DNA of 64,000 bases from Desulforamulus ruminis DSM 2154 (GCF_000215085.1 NC_015589.1:248001-312000), one strand, 5' to 3'. Shown: positions 39,927 to 52,365, counted from the first letter of the stretch. The notes: generated from the letters alone by a model not told the origin. Made by a program: numbers and translations.

Positions 39927-40076
39927 ATGCGTGTGGGCGTAACTTTGGCTTGCACCGAATGCAAACGGCGCAACTACACCACAAACAAAAATAAAAAGAA
40001 CGATTCCAACCGGATTGAGCTTAAAAAATATTGTAAGTGGTGTCATACTCATACAGTTCATAAAGAAACCAGATAG
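39927..40076 (+). CDS. rpmG: Ribosomal protein L33
   Basis: L33 (49 residues) of the zinc-binding type: CTEC near residue 9 and CKWC near 36 supply four Cys. The ATG at 39927 follows AGGGAGGTG; the longer reading from 39870 covers the leader hairpin. It precedes secE as in other Firmicutes, but the tRNA-Trp gene often found between them is missing. Confidence 0.95.
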   Translation: MRVGVTLACTECKRRNYTTNKNKKNDSNRIELKKYCKWCHTHTVHKETR

Positions 40077-40181
40077 ATTGGGCCCTTAACCCCGTATGTT
40101 GTGACCTGAGCCGCATTCCATGAGGGGTTTTATTTGAGGCACTACTGGTGAAACATAAAAAGTAAGGATGTGGCGTTTCGG

Positions 40182-40535
40182 ATGGCTGTGCAGAAAAAAC
40201 AGGTTAAAGCGGTTAGCGCTGCCAAGGAAATAGCGGCAACCAAAGAAACCAGCGGGGCTGATAATAAAAAGGAAACGGCCCCTAGGGAAGCTGCAAAGGC
40301 TGTGGCCAAAAGCCAGCCTGCAAAGGCGCAAAAGGTATCCTTTGCGGAACGGGCTGGTGGCATAAAGAAATATTTCCTTGGTGTTAAGAATGAGTTGAAA
40401 AAGGTTCATTGGCCCACCCGTAAGGAAATTGTCACTTATACCGCCGTTGTGTTTGTTTCTGTAGCTGCGGTTGCTGCTGTCATCTGGGTGTTGGATTCGC
40501 TTCTCAGTTTAGGCGTTTCGGCCATTGTGTCCTAA
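40182..40535 (+). CDS. secE: Preprotein translocase subunit SecE
   Basis: SecE (117 residues) clamps SecY in the membrane. The core is the amphipathic helix FLGVKNELKKVHWPTRKEI followed by one membrane helix (VVFVSVAAVAAVIWVLDSLL). The N-terminal 60 residues are a Lys/Ala-rich, probably disordered extension not present in short Firmicute SecE. ATG 40182 is preferred; GTG 40170 lies against the AAGGA site. Confidence 0.93.
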   Translation: MAVQKKQVKAVSAAKEIAATKETSGADNKKETAPREAAKAVAKSQPAKAQKVSFAERAGGIKKYFLGVKNELKKVHWPTRKEIVTYTAVVFVSVAAVAAVIWVLDSLLSLGVSAIVS

Positions 40536-40590
40536 TTGGTATCAGTGAGGGGGTGGGGGACCCGAATGATGATGGGGGTCCCTTCTGTTA

Positions 40591-41118
40591 ATGAGTAAAC
40601 AGTGGTATGTTGTACATACCTACTCCGGGTACGAAAACAAGGTTAAGGCCAACTTGGAGAGGCGTATTGAATCCATGAATATGGAAGATAAAATCTTTCG
40701 TATTCTTGTACCAATGGAAGATGAAGTAGAAATCAAAAATGGCAAGAAAAAGATTTCAAAGAAAAAAGTTTTCCCCGGATATGTCTTGGTAGAAATGATC
40801 ATGACCGATGATTCCTGGTATGTGGTTCGTAACACGCCGGGGGTTACCGGCTTTGTTGGTTCCGGTTCTAAACCCATACCCCTAAATGATGAGGAATCCA
40901 AGGCCATTATCCGGCAAATGGGCATGGAAGAGCAAAAGACCAAGGTTGATTTCAACCTGGGCGAAAATGTTCAAGTATCCGATGGCCCCTTTGAGAATTT
41001 TGTTGGTGTGATAGAAGAAATTTACCCTGAAAAGGGTAAAGTTAAAGTTATGGTATCCATGTTTGGACGTGAAACTCCCATCGAACTTGATTTCACACAA
41101 ATTAAAAAGCTTGACTAA
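40591..41118 (+). CDS. nusG: Transcription factor NusG
   Basis: NusG (175 residues) binds the RNA polymerase clamp and couples it to other factors. The NGN domain begins QWYVVHTYSGYENKVKANL, and the C-terminal KOW domain lies in GENVQVSDGPFENFVGVIEEI. Placed between secE and rplK, the standard order. The ribosome site is poor (GTCCCTTCTGTTA before the ATG), which may keep expression below that of the ribosomal genes. Confidence 0.96.
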   Translation: MSKQWYVVHTYSGYENKVKANLERRIESMNMEDKIFRILVPMEDEVEIKNGKKKISKKKVFPGYVLVEMIMTDDSWYVVRNTPGVTGFVGSGSKPIPLNDEESKAIIRQMGMEEQKTKVDFNLGENVQVSDGPFENFVGVIEEIYPEKGKVKVMVSMFGRETPIELDFTQIKKLD

Positions 41119-41147
41119 GCTTTAGGCTGTAAGGAGGTGGACTGGAT

Positions 41148-41576
41148 ATGGCCAAAAAGGTAGCCGCCATTATTAAACTACAAATTCCGGCCGGTAAAGC
41201 CACCCCGGCACCCCCGGTAGGTCCCGCTTTGGGTCAGCACGGGGTTAATATCATGGGATTTGTTAAGCAATATAATGAAGTTACTGCTGCTCAAGCAGGC
41301 TTAATTATTCCAGTTGAAATTACTGTATATGAAGACCGGTCCTTTACCTTTATTACCAAAACTCCGCCAGCAGCAGTTTTGCTGAAAAAGGCGCTGGGTA
41401 TTGAGACCGCTTCCGGTGAACCTAACAAAAAGAAAGTGGGCAAAGTGCCCCGCTCGAAAGTTAGGGAAATTGCTGAATTAAAAATGCCCGATCTGAATGC
41501 GGCCAGCATAGAAACTGCCATGAGCATGATTGAGGGTACTGCCCGCAGTATGGGCATTGAAGTTGTAGAAGGATAA
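41148..41576 (+). CDS. rplK: Ribosomal protein L11
   Basis: L11 (142 residues) forms the GTPase-associated stalk base on 23S rRNA. The Pro-rich N-terminal segment [20 protein letters not shown] and the C-terminal rRNA-binding domain ([20 protein letters not shown]) are typical. Ribosome site AAGGAGGTGGA. Co-transcribed with rplA, 51 bp downstream. Confidence 0.97.
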   Translation: MAKKVAAIIKLQIPAGKATPAPPVGPALGQHGVNIMGFVKQYNEVTAAQAGLIIPVEITVYEDRSFTFITKTPPAAVLLKKALGIETASGEPNKKKVGKVPRSKVREIAELKMPDLNAASIETAMSMIEGTARSMGIEVVEG

Positions 41577-41627
41577 CTCATCCGGTGGGAGGATGTAGTC
41601 CGCTAGTACCACAAAGGAGGAAATCAT

Positions 41628-42317
41628 ATGCCGAAATTAGGCAAAAAGCTCCAGGAAGCAATGAAGCAGTATGATCCGTCTGTTCTTTACGAACCGTCTG
41701 AGGCACTGGCTATGGTCAAGAAAATTGCTTCGGCTAAATTTGACGAAACCGTTGAAGTGGCTTTCCGCCTGGGGGTAGACCCCCGTCACGCAGACCAGCA
41801 GTTAAGGGGTGCCGTTGTGCTGCCCCATGGCACGGGTAAAACCAAAACGGTGCTGGTTTTTGCCAAAGGTGATAAGGCTAAAGAAGCTGAAGTAGCAGGC
41901 GCAGACTTTGTGGGTGCTGAAGATATGGTTGAAAAGATTCAGGGTGGCTGGATGGGCTTTGACGTGGCCATTGCCACTCCGGACATGATGGGCCTGGTTG
42001 GTAAGCTGGGCCGGGTGCTGGGTCCCCGTGGCTTAATGCCCAACCCCAAAACCGGCACCGTTACCTTTGAAGTCGGACCTGCGGTTAGCGATGCCAAAGG
42101 TGGTAAGATCACTTATCGTACCGATAAAGTGGGTATCATTCATGCGCCCATTGGTAAAGCTTCCTTTGAAGTTGAAAAACTGGTGGAAAATTTTAAAACC
42201 CTGGCCGACACCCTGGTTCGCATTAAGCCTGCCACGGCCAAAGGCCAGTATATGAAGGCTATTACCGTGTCTTCAACCATGGGACCCGGGGTGAAGATTA
42301 ACCCCTCTAAGATTTAA
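41628..42317 (+). CDS. rplA: Ribosomal protein L1
   Basis: L1 (229 residues) forms the mobile L1 stalk near the E site. Recognised by [20 protein letters not shown] and [18 protein letters not shown]. Ribosome site AAAGGAGG. In many bacteria L1 represses its own operon by binding the mRNA; no clear L1 target was identified here. Confidence 0.97.
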   Translation: MPKLGKKLQEAMKQYDPSVLYEPSEALAMVKKIASAKFDETVEVAFRLGVDPRHADQQLRGAVVLPHGTGKTKTVLVFAKGDKAKEAEVAGADFVGAEDMVEKIQGGWMGFDVAIATPDMMGLVGKLGRVLGPRGLMPNPKTGTVTFEVGPAVSDAKGGKITYRTDKVGIIHAPIGKASFEVEKLVENFKTLADTLVRIKPATAKGQYMKAITVSSTMGPGVKINPSKI

Positions 42318-42329
42318 CCTCTGCTGAAG

Positions 42330-42480
42330 ATCTACAAATGCATACTTTTCCAGTCGTAGACCGTTGGTGTCTTAGGACCTAAAGGCAGATTGCCGCCAAC
42401 CGAGGCCGGGGTTGAACTCGCAAGTTTGAACTGTTGCGGGCCTCTGTGCATGTCTAAGACACACAGAGGCCTTTTTTATA
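42330..42480 (+). promoter_or_regulatory. Ribosomal L10 leader with attenuator
   Basis: The rplA-rplJ spacer (256 bp) holds a structured leader that matches the position and kind of the Firmicute L10 leader, bound by the L10-L7/L12 complex to limit rplJL expression. It ends in a terminator: GGCCTCTGTG (42439-42448) pairs with CACAGAGGCC (42462-42471), followed by six T. The rest of the spacer to rplJ is GC-rich without clear motifs. Confidence 0.75.
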
Positions 42481-42573
42481 CGCGCCAAGCGATAAAAAGA
42501 CAACCCGGGCTGCTGCCCGCCGGGGCCGGCGACCAGTTAAGTTTTCTTTAATCCAGGGAAGGAGGTGTAACTT

Positions 42574-43110
42574 GTGCCAACCACAAAAGCTCAAAAACAA
42601 GCCATGCTGGCTGAAATGAAGGAAAAAATCCAGAACTCCCAGGTAACCATCCTGGCTGAATACCGTGGCATTTCTGTTGCCAAAATAACCGATCTCAGAA
42701 CACGCCTGCGTAAAGCCGGCTGTGAAATGAAAGTGGCCAAAAACACCATTGCCGGCCTTGCTGCCAAGGAAGTCGGTATTGATGGTCTGGAAGACTACTT
42801 GAAAAACCCCATTGTCTTCACCTTTGGCCTTGAGGACCCGGTGGCCCCTGCTAAAATTCTGTCTGATTTTGCCAGGGAAATTAAACAGGGCCTCGATATT
42901 AAGGCGGGTGTTTTAGAAGGAAAGGTTATCGACGCCAATGGGGTTAAAGCCCTGGCCGACCTGCCCTCCAGAGAGGTATTGCTGGCCAAAGTACTGGGCG
43001 GTATGCAGGCTCCCATGTACGGCTTTGCCGGAGTATTGGCTGCCAACCTGCGCAATCTGGTTTATGTTGTGGATCAGATCCGCCAGCAAAAAGAAGGACA
43101 GGCGTCCTAA
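42574..43110 (+). CDS. rplJ: Ribosomal protein L10
   Basis: L10 (178 residues) anchors L7/L12 dimers at the stalk and regulates its own mRNA. The N-terminal rRNA-binding domain includes AEYRGISVAKITDLRTRLR and CEMKVAKNTI; the C-terminal helix that carries L7/L12 is at the end (LRNLVYVVDQIRQQKE). GTG start after AAGGAGGTG. Confidence 0.96.
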   Translation: MPTTKAQKQAMLAEMKEKIQNSQVTILAEYRGISVAKITDLRTRLRKAGCEMKVAKNTIAGLAAKEVGIDGLEDYLKNPIVFTFGLEDPVAPAKILSDFAREIKQGLDIKAGVLEGKVIDANGVKALADLPSREVLLAKVLGGMQAPMYGFAGVLAANLRNLVYVVDQIRQQKEGQAS

Positions 43111-43163
43111 GCAAAACAGCATCATAAAAATCATTTATAAATTTTGAGGAGGTTCATTTGATT

Positions 43164-43544
43164 ATGTCTAAAGTTGCTGAAGTATTAGAACTGGTAAAAG
43201 GCCTGACCGTACTGGAACTGGCTGAACTGGTAAAAGCTTTTGAAGAAGAATTTGGTGTTTCCGCCGCTGCTCCCGTAGCAGTAGCTGCTGCTCCCGCAGC
43301 CGGTGGCGCTGCCGCTCCTGCTGAAGAAGAGCAAACCGAATTTGATGTAATCCTCACCAGCGCTGGTGACAAGAAGATCAATGTAATTAAAGTGGTTCGC
43401 GAAATTACCGGCCTGGGTCTGAAAGAAGCCAAAGATCTGGTTGACGGTGCTCCCAAGCCCGTTAAAGAGAAAGTTGCCAAGGAAGAAGCCGAAGCCATCA
43501 AAGCTAAACTGACTGAAGCCGGCGCAACCGTTGACGTAAAATAA
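43164..43544 (+). CDS. rplL: Ribosomal protein L7/L12
   Basis: L7/L12 (126 residues) recruits translation GTPases. N-terminal dimer helix hairpin ([20 protein letters not shown]), Ala-rich hinge (about 38-55), and a C-terminal domain with [20 protein letters not shown]. The ATG at 43164 is 10 nt after GAGGAGG; the TTG at 43158 is too close to it. A strong terminator follows. Confidence 0.96.
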   Translation: MSKVAEVLELVKGLTVLELAELVKAFEEEFGVSAAAPVAVAAAPAAGGAAAPAEEEQTEFDVILTSAGDKKINVIKVVREITGLGLKEAKDLVDGAPKPVKEKVAKEEAEAIKAKLTEAGATVDVK

Positions 43545-43569
43545 TTGATTCTTTCTATTATATAAGGTA

Positions 43570-43614
43570 TATAAAAGTAAATACGCCGCCCATTGCGGCG
43601 TATTTACTTTTATA
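43570..43614 (+). terminator. Terminator after rplL
   Basis: A 20-bp perfect stem, TATAAAAGTAAATACGCCGC with its complement at 43595-43614, around a 5-nt loop. It separates rplJL from rpoBC. Confidence 0.9.
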
Positions 43615-43716
43615 TCAAATCAGGGTCTGGATTCACATGACAGAAGCCCTGCTAGCCGGCATGGAAGAAAAATCCAACCGGCATTATAAAATCGACCTGA
43701 AGAGCCAGAAAACGCC

Positions 43717-43745
43717 TTGACAAACGGCAACATCCGTGCTAACAT
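43717..43745 (+). promoter_or_regulatory. rpoB-rpoC promoter
   Basis: TTGACA (43717-43722), a 17-bp spacer and TAACAT (43740-43745) lie about 205 bp upstream of rpoB. The remaining leader (43750-43949) is AT-rich and shows nothing I can name. Confidence 0.7.
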
Positions 43746-43949
43746 TTTAAAATGTCATTCTATGGTTAAAATAAATAAATTTTGGTCCGGTGGTAAAATT
43801 TACGAATAATTTTTTGCATAATCGGCCAGAATAAAGGAGATAGGGGATCATAATGCTTATAAGGCGAGGGATTGTTTCTAAAGGGCAAGACCTTGCTTTT
43901 CGTTGTCTTTGTTTTTAATACGTATTTTGTTAAATATTTAAGGGGTGTG

Positions 43950-46900
43950 ATGCGTTCGATGGCTTACCCGGAACAAGTAGGCAGCAGGGTGAGGTGGAAT
44001 TACGGTAAACTGCAGGAAGTTTTGGACTTACCCAACCTTATTGAAGTTCAGCGGAACTCTTACGAGTGGTTCTTGCGGGAGGGATTAAGGGAAGTGTTCC
44101 ATGACATCTCTCCAATTCAGGATTTCACCGGAAACCTGGTCCTGGAATTTTTGGACTACACCCTGGGAGAACCCAAATATTCGGTGGAAGAGTGCAAGGA
44201 ACGCGATGTTACGTACGCTGCCCCATTAAGGGTCAAGGTTCGCCTGATTAATAAGGAAACTGGAGAGGTGAAGGAGCAGGAGGTCTTCATGGGGGATTTC
44301 CCGCTGATGACCGACAAGGGAACCTTTATTATTAACGGTGCTGAGCGGGTTATCGTCAGCCAACTGGTCCGTTCGCCCGGTGTATATTTTGCGGATCAAA
44401 TTGACACCAGCGGCAAAAGGCTGTTTACTTCTACCATTATCCCCAACCGCGGAGCCTGGCTGGAATTCGAAACCGACGTTAACGACCACATCTTTGTTCG
44501 CATCGATCGCACCAGAAAAATCCCGGCAACTGTGTTGATACGGGCATTAGGTTTTGGCTCCAATGCCATGATTACCGAACTTTTTGAAAACGATAAGAAT
44601 ATTCAGGAAACCCTCAGTAGGGACAATACCGATTCCGAAGAGGAAGCGCTGGTTGAAATTTATAAAAGGCTCCGCCCCGGCGAACCGCCCACGGTGGAAA
44701 GTGCCCGTTCTTTATTAAATACCTTATTCTTTGATCCCAAACGATATGACTTGGCCAATGTGGGCCGGTACAAACTTCAGAAAAAATTAAAACATGGCGT
44801 TTTGTATCGCTATCCCAACGGCCAGGATGGCCCCACTGAGTGGGACCGTTATTTAAATAAGGAAGTTCCTGTAGATCGTGAATTTATCCGGGAACTGACC
44901 AAAGAGGATATTATTGCCACTAAGAAATACCTTCTCGGCCTGATGAGAGGGGAAGGCGTTGTGGACGATATCGACCATCTGGGCAACCGGAGATTGCGTT
45001 CGGTGGGTGAACTGCTGCAGAACCAGTTCCGCATCGGTCTTTCCCGGATGGAACGGGTGGTCCGTGAAAGGATGACCATTCAGGATGTGGATGTGATTAC
45101 ACCTCAGGTGCTGATCAACATCCGGCCGGTAGTGGCTTCCATTAAAGAATTCTTTGGCTCCAGCCAGTTGTCCCAGTTCATGGACCAAACCAACCCGCTG
45201 GCAGAGTTGACCCATAAAAGAAGACTTTCGGCCCTGGGCCCCGGCGGGCTTTCCCGTGAACGGGCGGGCTTTGAAGTCCGGGACGTGCATCATTCCCACT
45301 ACGGCAGGATGTGCCCCATTGAGACCCCGGAAGGTCCCAACATTGGTCTCATTGGTTCTCTTTCCACCTATGCCCGCATTAACAGCTTTGGCTTTATTGA
45401 GACGCCTTACCGGAAAGTGGATAAAGAGAATAAACGGGTTACGGATGAAATTAGCTATCTAACCGCCGATGAAGAGGAAGGGCACATCATTGCCCAGGCC
45501 AATGCGCCCCTGGATGAAACCGGTTATTTTGTGGATGAAAGGGTCAATGCCCGTCATGGACATGACACCTTGATTGTTCCCACAGACCGGGTGGATTTTA
45601 TGGACGTTTCTCCAAAACAGGTGTTTTCGGTGGCCACCGCCCTGATTCCCTTTTTGGAGCATGATGATGCCAACCGTGCTCTGATGGGCGCCAACATGCA
45701 GAGGCAAGCGGTGCCCCTGCTGAGAGCCCAGGCCCCGCTGGTGGGAACCGGCATTGAATACCGGGCGGCCAAGGATTCCGGCGTGGTGCAGGTGGCCAGG
45801 AACGCCGGGGAAGTGACCCGGGTTACCGCCAATGAGATTACCATTCGTACCAGTGAAGGGAAAAACGATACCTATAAATTATTGAAATTTACCCGATCCA
45901 ACCAGGGCACCTGCATTAACCAGAAGCCCATTGTTAATAAGGGGGACAGGGTGGAAGCCGGGCAGATTATTGCCGACGGTCCTGCCACCGACAAAGGGGA
46001 ACTGGCTTTAGGCCGCAATATCCTGGTGGCCTTTATGACCTGGGAAGGCAATAACTACGAAGACGCTATTTTAATCAGCGAGAAGGCGGTTAAAGAAGAT
46101 TTCTTTACTTCTATTCACATAGAGGAATACGAATGCGACGCCCGGGATACCAAATTAGGCCCGGAAGAGATTACCCGGGATATTCCCAATGTGGGCGAAG
46201 ATATTTTGAAGGATTTGGATGAGCGGGGAATTATCCGCATTGGTGCGGAAGTAAGACCCGGCGACATCCTGGTAGGCAAGGTTACGCCCAAGGGTGAAAC
46301 CGAGCTGACGGCGGAAGAACGGCTGCTGCGGGCGATTTTCGGTGAGAAAGCCCGGGAGGTCCGGGATACTTCCCTCCGGGTGCCCCATGGCGAGGCCGGA
46401 AAGATTGTCGATGTTAAGGTATTCTCCCGGGAAAACGGCGATGAGCTGCCGCCGGGGGTCAATCAGCTGGTCCGCGTTTATATTGCCCAAAAGAGAAAAA
46501 TCTCCGAAGGGGATAAAATGGCGGGTCGTCACGGCAACAAAGGGGTTATCGCCCGCATCCTGCCGGAAGAAGATATGCCCTTTATGGAAGACGGGACGCC
46601 GGTTGAAATCGTTTTGAACCCCCTTGGGGTGCCCTCCCGTATGAATATCGGCCAGGTTCTGGAAACGCACCTGGGTTGGGCGGCCAAAGCCCTGGGCTTC
46701 CATGTGGCCACTCCGGTATTTAACGGAGCAACGGAAGAAGCCATTTGGGACTCCTTAAAACGTGCGAACCTGCCGGAGAACGGTAAAATGACCCTTTATG
46801 ACGGTCGCAGCGGCGATGCCTTTGACCACTCGGTGACCGTGGGTTATGTCTATATGATTAAGCTGCACCATTTGGTGGATGATAAAATCCACGCCCGGTC

Positions 46901-47396
46901 CACCGGGCCTTATTCCCTGGTAACCCAGCAGCCCCTGGGCGGTAAAGCCCAGTTTGGGGGGCAGCGTTTCGGGGAGATGGAAGTTTGGGCTTTGGAAGCT
47001 TATGGTGCAGCCTATACCTTGCAAGAGATTCTCACCGTAAAGTCCGACGATGTGGTAGGGCGGGTTAAGACCTACGAAGCCATCGTCAAGGGCGAAAATG
47101 TGCCCGAGCCCGGAGTGCCGGAATCCTTTAAGGTTCTGATCAAGGAATTGCAGTCTCTGGGACTGGACGTAAAGGTACTTACCGAAGCGGAAGAGGAAAT
47201 TGAAATTAAGGAAATTGAAGAAGACGTAACGGAAACTGCCAAGGAATTAGGGATTGAACTGCCTGAAGAAAGACGCATCGGGCCGCCGAAACGGGATGAC
47301 AACGAAGAGGTAGAGGACGATGAAGAGGAACTGGAAGATTTCGACGAGTCCTTTATCGAAGAGGGCGAAGAATTCAGCTTGGATGACGAGGACTAA
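43950..47396 (+). CDS. rpoB: RNA polymerase subunit beta
   Basis: RpoB (about 1148 residues) forms half of the active-site cleft. The rifampicin region reads [47 protein letters not shown] across two lines of the protein, sensitive-type at the usual positions; [11 protein letters not shown] and the C-terminal [29 protein letters not shown] are conserved. The C-terminus has a very acidic tail ([20 protein letters not shown]). Start 43950 or 43959; an upstream ATG at 43872 would add hydrophobic residues not seen in RpoB. Confidence 0.97.
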   Translation: MRSMAYPEQVGSRVRWNYGKLQEVLDLPNLIEVQRNSYEWFLREGLREVFHDISPIQDFTGNLVLEFLDYTLGEPKYSVEECKERDVTYAAPLRVKVRLINKETGEVKEQEVFMGDFPLMTDKGTFIINGAERVIVSQLVRSPGVYFADQIDTSGKRLFTSTIIPNRGAWLEFETDVNDHIFVRIDRTRKIPATVLIRALGFGSNAMITELFENDKNIQETLSRDNTDSEEEALVEIYKRLRPGEPPTVESARSLLNTLFFDPKRYDLANVGRYKLQKKLKHGVLYRYPNGQDGPTEWDRYLNKEVPVDREFIRELTKEDIIATKKYLLGLMRGEGVVDDIDHLGNRRLRSVGELLQNQFRIGLSRMERVVRERMTIQDVDVITPQVLINIRPVVASIKEFFGSSQLSQFMDQTNPLAELTHKRRLSALGPGGLSRERAGFEVRDVHHSHYGRMCPIETPEGPNIGLIGSLSTYARINSFGFIETPYRKVDKENKRVTDEISYLTADEEEGHIIAQANAPLDETGYFVDERVNARHGHDTLIVPTDRVDFMDVSPKQVFSVATALIPFLEHDDANRALMGANMQRQAVPLLRAQAPLVGTGIEYRAAKDSGVVQVARNAGEVTRVTANEITIRTSEGKNDTYKLLKFTRSNQGTCINQKPIVNKGDRVEAGQIIADGPATDKGELALGRNILVAFMTWEGNNYEDAILISEKAVKEDFFTSIHIEEYECDARDTKLGPEEITRDIPNVGEDILKDLDERGIIRIGAEVRPGDILVGKVTPKGETELTAEERLLRAIFGEKAREVRDTSLRVPHGEAGKIVDVKVFSRENGDELPPGVNQLVRVYIAQKRKISEGDKMAGRHGNKGVIARILPEEDMPFMEDGTPVEIVLNPLGVPSRMNIGQVLETHLGWAAKALGFHVATPVFNGATEEAIWDSLKRANLPENGKMTLYDGRSGDAFDHSVTVGYVYMIKLHHLVDDKIHARSTGPYSLVTQQPLGGKAQFGGQRFGEMEVWALEAYGAAYTLQEILTVKSDDVVGRVKTYEAIVKGENVPEPGVPESFKVLIKELQSLGLDVKVLTEAEEEIEIKEIEEDVTETAKELGIELPEERRIGPPKRDDNEEVEDDEEELEDFDESFIEEGEEFSLDDED

Positions 47397-47452
47397 GCAG
47401 GCCGTATCAAGAATTGCTACCCAAATCCGCTAAAGGGGGAGTAGGTCCTTTG

Positions 47453-50400
47453 TTGGAATTAAATAATTTCGATAGTATTCGCATTGGGTTGGCCTCGCCG
47501 GAAAAAATTCGGCAGTGGTCCAGTGGAGAAGTAAAAAAGCCGGAGACAATCAACTACCGTACATTGAAACCGGAACGGGATGGTTTATTCTGTGAGAGAA
47601 TATTTGGTCCACAAAGAGACTGGGAATGTCACTGCGGAAAATATAAACGGGTTCGCTATAAAGGGGTTGTTTGCGATCGCTGCGGTGTGGAGGTAACCCG
47701 GTCCAAGGTCCGCAGGGAAAGGCTGGGCCATATCGAGTTGGCCGCCCCGGTATCTCATATTTGGTATTTTAAAGGAATTCCCAGCCGCATGGGCCTGTTG
47801 CTGGATATGTCCCCCCGGGCGCTGGAAAAGGTGCTTTACTTTGTTTCTTATATTGTCATTGAGCCCGGTGAAACACCCCTGTTAAAGAAGCAGTTGTTAA
47901 CTGAAACGGAATACCGGGAATATAAGGATAAATTTGGCAATACCTTTAAGGCGGGCATGGGTGCCGAGGCCATTAAAAAACTGTTGGAAGAGATTCAACT
48001 GGATGAACTAGCCAGAGAACTTCGCCAGGAATTGAAAGAAGTCTCCGGACAACGCAAAATCCGGGCCATTCGCCGGCTGGAAGTGGTGGAGGCCTTTAAG
48101 AAATCGGGAAATAGCCCCCAGTGGATGATTTTGGATGTGGTGCCGGTAATTCCTCCGGAACTGCGGCCCATGGTACAACTGGACGGCGGCCGCTTTGCCA
48201 CTTCGGATTTGAATGATCTATACCGCCGGGTCATTAACCGCAACAACCGGCTGAAGCGCCTGTTGGACCTGGGAGCCCCGGATATTATCGTGCGCAACGA
48301 AAAGCGGATGCTTCAGGAAGCGGTGGACGCCTTAATTGACAACGGCCGTCGGGGCCGGCCTGTTACAGGTCCCGGGAACCGTCCGTTAAAATCCTTGTCC
48401 GACATGTTGAAGGGTAAACAGGGGCGTTTCCGTCAGAACCTGCTGGGCAAAAGGGTTGATTACTCCGGACGTTCGGTTATCGTGGTGGGTCCCCATTTAA
48501 AAATGCACCAGTGCGGCTTGCCCAAAGAAATGGCTTTGGAATTGTTCAAGCCCTTTGTGATGAAAAAGTTGGTGAACGACGGGCACGCCCATAACATTAA
48601 GAGCGCCAAACGGATGGTAGAAAGGGTTCGGCCCGAGGTCTGGGATGTTCTGGAAGAAGTGATTAAAGAACACCCGGTACTGTTGAACCGTGCCCCAACC
48701 CTGCACCGGCTGGGCATTCAGGCCTTTGAGCCGGTTCTGGTGGAAGGGCGCGCCATTAAGATCCACCCCATGGTATGTACCGCTTACAATGCGGACTTTG
48801 ACGGGGACCAGATGGCTGTTCACGTACCCCTTTCCGCAGAAGCCCAGGCGGAAGCCAGGCTGCTCATGCTGGCGGCTAATAATATTCTGAACCCTAAAGA
48901 CGGAAAGCCGGTGGCCAGCCCCACCCAGGACATGGTTTTAGGCTGCTATTACCTGACCATGGAACGGGAAGGGGCTGCGGGTGAAGGCAGTATCTTTAAG
49001 GATGAGCAGGAATCGGTTTTAGCCTATGAAAGCGGGGAAGTTTCCCTTCATGCCGGCGTAACTGTTCGCCGGTCCAACGGAGAGAGGCTGAAGACCACGG
49101 TTGGCAGAATCATCTTTAATGAAGTAATTCCTCAGGAATTGGGATATATCAATCAGGTTTGCGACAAGAAAACCCTTAGCAGGATTGTGGCCGAATGCTA
49201 CCGCAAGCTGGGCAACGCCCATACGGCAGAACTTCTGGACGGCATTAAATCCCTGGGCTACAAGTTTTCTACCAAGGCGGGGATTACCATCGGGGTAGCG
49301 GATATTACCATCCCCGAGGCCAAGAAGGAAATTCTGGCTATTGCCGAGGATCAGGTTAATAAAATTGAAAATCAATTCCGCCGCGGTTTAATTACCGAAG
49401 ACGAACGTTACCGTAAGGTTATTAATATCTGGAACGACGCCACCGACAAGGTGACCAAGGCGTTAATGGACACCCTGGATAAATTTAATAATATTTATAT
49501 GATGGCTACTTCCGGGGCCCGCGGTAATATCCAGCAGATTCGCCAGCTGGCCGGTATGAGGGGTCTGATGGCGGATCCTTCCGGACGGATTATTGACTTG
49601 CCCATTAAGGCCAACTTCCGGGAAGGCTTAACGGTATTGGAATACTTCATTTCCACCCACGGCGCTCGGAAAGGTTTGGCGGATACCGCTCTGCGGACCG
49701 CTGACTCCGGTTACCTGACCCGCCGTCTGGTGGACGTAGCACAGGATGTAATCGTGCGGGAGGATGACTGCGGCACCACCGAGGGTGTGGAAGTCCGCGA
49801 AATCAGGGATGGCAGCGAAAGCATTGAAAAACTCTCCGAACGGCTGGAAGGCCGGGTGCCCATGGAGCCCGTCGTTCATCCGGAAACCGGGGAAGTGATT
49901 ATTTCCCAGGAGCAGGTTGATAACCATGGCATGATTTCCGCTGATCAGGCTCAGGCCGTAATGGATGCGGGAATTACCAAGGTAAAAATCCGCTCGGTTA
50001 TTACCTGCAAAACCCGCTATGGCGTATGCAAGCATTGCTACGGCCGCAACCTGGCCACCGGCGGAGCCATTGATACCGGTGAAGCAGTGGGAATCATTGC
50101 CGCCCAGTCCATCGGTGAGCCGGGAACCCAGTTAACCATGCGTACCTTCCACACCGGCGGTGTGGCCGGGGATGATATTACCCAGGGTCTGCCCAGGGTT
50201 GAGGAACTCTTTGAGGCCCGCCGGCCGAAAGGTCAGGCCATTGTTGCCGAGGAGGAAGGGATTGTGGCCCTCCGAGAGGTAAAAGGCCGCCGAGAGATTG
50301 AGATCACCAAGGATAATGGGGAAAAGAACATCTATGCCGTACCCTATGGCGCCAGGTTAAAAGTCCGGGACGGCCAGCGGGTGGAGGCCGGGGATGAATT

Positions 50401-51046
50401 AACCGAGGGTTCCGTCAACCCCCACGATCTGTTAAAAATCAAAGGGCCTGCGGGAGTGCAGATTTACCTGCTCCAGGAAGTACAGCGGGTATACCGGCTC
50501 CAGGGCGTGGAGATTAACGATAAGCATATCGAAGTGATGATCCGCCAAATGCTTAGAAAAGTTAAGGTGGAAGAGGCCGGAGATACCGAGCTGCTGCCCG
50601 GCGGTCTGATCGATGTATTTGAATTTGAAGAAGAGAATCAAAGGGTGATACAAAACGGCGGGGAGCCTGCCGTGGCCAAACCGGTTCTGCTGGGCATCAC
50701 CAAGGCCTCCCTGGCTACGGATTCCTTCCTGTCGGCGGCTTCCTTCCAGGAAACCACCCGGGTACTGACCGAGGCGGCCATCAAAGGCAAACTGGACCCG
50801 CTGCTGGGTCTGAAGGAAAACGTCATCATCGGAAAGCTGGTACCCGCCGGTACAGGGATGCCCCGTTACCGGAATATCGAAGTTTTCACCGAGGATGAGG
50901 CCGATAACGAAGATGATTACGATATTCTCCTGCCGACCATAGATAAAAACCGCGGCTACAATCTGAGCAGCGAACTGGATCTGCTCTCGGAGGAGCCGTT
51001 AAGGCGCGGAACTTCGGAGGATTTCGACCTGGCCTTGGATAAATAA
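47453..51046 (+). CDS. rpoC: RNA polymerase subunit beta'
   Basis: RpoC (about 1197 residues) carries the catalytic Mg site in [17 protein letters not shown]. The N-terminal zinc finger is [20 protein letters not shown], and a second Cys cluster lies in [20 protein letters not shown]. The bridge helix and trigger loop regions ([28 protein letters not shown]) are present. TTG starts at 47450 and 47453 follow AAAGGGGGAG; the latter gives the family N-terminus [16 protein letters not shown]. It is 56 bp after rpoB. Confidence 0.97.
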   Translation: MELNNFDSIRIGLASPEKIRQWSSGEVKKPETINYRTLKPERDGLFCERIFGPQRDWECHCGKYKRVRYKGVVCDRCGVEVTRSKVRRERLGHIELAAPVSHIWYFKGIPSRMGLLLDMSPRALEKVLYFVSYIVIEPGETPLLKKQLLTETEYREYKDKFGNTFKAGMGAEAIKKLLEEIQLDELARELRQELKEVSGQRKIRAIRRLEVVEAFKKSGNSPQWMILDVVPVIPPELRPMVQLDGGRFATSDLNDLYRRVINRNNRLKRLLDLGAPDIIVRNEKRMLQEAVDALIDNGRRGRPVTGPGNRPLKSLSDMLKGKQGRFRQNLLGKRVDYSGRSVIVVGPHLKMHQCGLPKEMALELFKPFVMKKLVNDGHAHNIKSAKRMVERVRPEVWDVLEEVIKEHPVLLNRAPTLHRLGIQAFEPVLVEGRAIKIHPMVCTAYNADFDGDQMAVHVPLSAEAQAEARLLMLAANNILNPKDGKPVASPTQDMVLGCYYLTMEREGAAGEGSIFKDEQESVLAYESGEVSLHAGVTVRRSNGERLKTTVGRIIFNEVIPQELGYINQVCDKKTLSRIVAECYRKLGNAHTAELLDGIKSLGYKFSTKAGITIGVADITIPEAKKEILAIAEDQVNKIENQFRRGLITEDERYRKVINIWNDATDKVTKALMDTLDKFNNIYMMATSGARGNIQQIRQLAGMRGLMADPSGRIIDLPIKANFREGLTVLEYFISTHGARKGLADTALRTADSGYLTRRLVDVAQDVIVREDDCGTTEGVEVREIRDGSESIEKLSERLEGRVPMEPVVHPETGEVIISQEQVDNHGMISADQAQAVMDAGITKVKIRSVITCKTRYGVCKHCYGRNLATGGAIDTGEAVGIIAAQSIGEPGTQLTMRTFHTGGVAGDDITQGLPRVEELFEARRPKGQAIVAEEEGIVALREVKGRREIEITKDNGEKNIYAVPYGARLKVRDGQRVEAGDELTEGSVNPHDLLKIKGPAGVQIYLLQEVQRVYRLQGVEINDKHIEVMIRQMLRKVKVEEAGDTELLPGGLIDVFEFEEENQRVIQNGGEPAVAKPVLLGITKASLATDSFLSAASFQETTRVLTEAAIKGKLDPLLGLKENVIIGKLVPAGTGMPRYRNIEVFTEDEADNEDDYDILLPTIDKNRGYNLSSELDLLSEEPLRRGTSEDFDLALDK

Positions 51047-51073
51047 CCGAAGTTAAACGGGTTATCCAAATTA

Positions 51074-51102
51074 TTGACATGGGTTACTGTTGGTGATATT
51101 AT
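51074..51102 (+). promoter_or_regulatory. Promoter of the L7Ae-like-rpsL-rpsG-fusA-tuf operon
   Basis: TTGACA (51074-51079), a 17-bp spacer and TATTAT (51097-51102), 36 nt before the L7Ae-like gene. Confidence 0.85.
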
Positions 51103-51137
51103 ATATGAGTGTCTGATTTGCTGGAGGTGGGATTACC

Positions 51138-51389
51138 ATGTCCCTGGAGCGGTTGTTGTCCGCACGCAAGAGAACAGTGGGGGCTAAACAAACGCAGAAA
51201 GCCGTCGAAAAGTCCCAGGCAAAGATCGTCTACTGGGCTGCTGACGCGGATGGACGCGTGGTGGATCCCATTCTTCGGATTTGTTTTTCTAAGAATATTC
51301 CTCATGTAAAAGTCGACTCCATGAAAGAGCTTGGCAAAGCCTGCGGCATTGAAGTGGGCTGTGCCATTGCGTCTGTTACAGAGGATTAA
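51138..51389 (+). CDS. L7Ae-family RNA-binding protein (YbxF-like)
   Basis: An 83-residue L7Ae/L30e-fold protein, the kink-turn-binding YbxF type found between rpoC and rpsL in Firmicutes. The fold's features are KAVEKSQAKIVYWAADAD, then NIPHVKVDSMKELGKACGIEVGCAIASV, split by a beta strand. In Bacillus YbxF binds k-turn RNA and associates with ribosomes; the exact role is open. Ribosome site CTGGAGGTGG. Confidence 0.9.
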   Translation: MSLERLLSARKRTVGAKQTQKAVEKSQAKIVYWAADADGRVVDPILRICFSKNIPHVKVDSMKELGKACGIEVGCAIASVTED

Positions 51390-51472
51390 CCTCAACTCGA
51401 AGTTTCAGATTAAGACCAAGGGGCTTTAAATGGAACTTCATATAAGCACTGCGAGAGGAGGTGTTGAGAGAG

Positions 51473-51847
51473 ATGCCTACTATTAACCAGCTTATCCGCA
51501 AGGGTCGTGAAGAAGTAATCTATAAATCCACGGCTCCTGCTTTGAAAGAATGCCCCCAGAAGCGTGGCGTTTGTACCAGGGTTTATACCACAACCCCTAA
51601 AAAGCCGAACTCCGCTCTGCGTAAGGTGGCCCGTGTCCGTTTAACCAACCTGATTGAGGTTACATCCTATATTCCGGGGATCGGTCACAATTTGCAGGAA
51701 CACTCCGTAGTGCTTGTTCGTGGAGGTCGTGTTAAAGACCTGCCCGGTGTGCGCTACCATATTGTACGGGGTGCTCTGGATTCTGCCGGTGTACAAAACC
51801 GCAACCAGGGACGTTCCAAATATGGTTCCAAACGGCCTAAAAAATAA
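51473..51847 (+). CDS. rpsL: Ribosomal protein S12
   Basis: S12 (124 residues) lies at the decoding centre. [11 protein letters not shown] at the start, [20 protein letters not shown] with the streptomycin-sensitive Lys, and [19 protein letters not shown] are typical. ATG 51473 is chosen; the GTG at 51461 is inside GAGGAGGTG. Confidence 0.97.
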   Translation: MPTINQLIRKGREEVIYKSTAPALKECPQKRGVCTRVYTTTPKKPNSALRKVARVRLTNLIEVTSYIPGIGHNLQEHSVVLVRGGRVKDLPGVRYHIVRGALDSAGVQNRNQGRSKYGSKRPKK

Positions 51848-51870
51848 ATTTTATTTTTATGCAAATTTAG

Positions 51871-52365
<495 letters not shown>

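Noticed and set aside
40077-40181. A tRNA-Trp gene between rpmG and secE, as found in other Firmicutes
   Set aside because: No cloverleaf or CCA anticodon arm could be built; only a loose AACCCC/GGGGTT stem is present.
43637-43720. A 27-codon frame (MTEALLAGMEEKSNRHYK...) between rplL and rpoB
   Set aside because: Its codons look gene-like, but it has no ribosome site, it follows a strong terminator, and its stop overlaps the rpoB promoter -35. At most a gene remnant.
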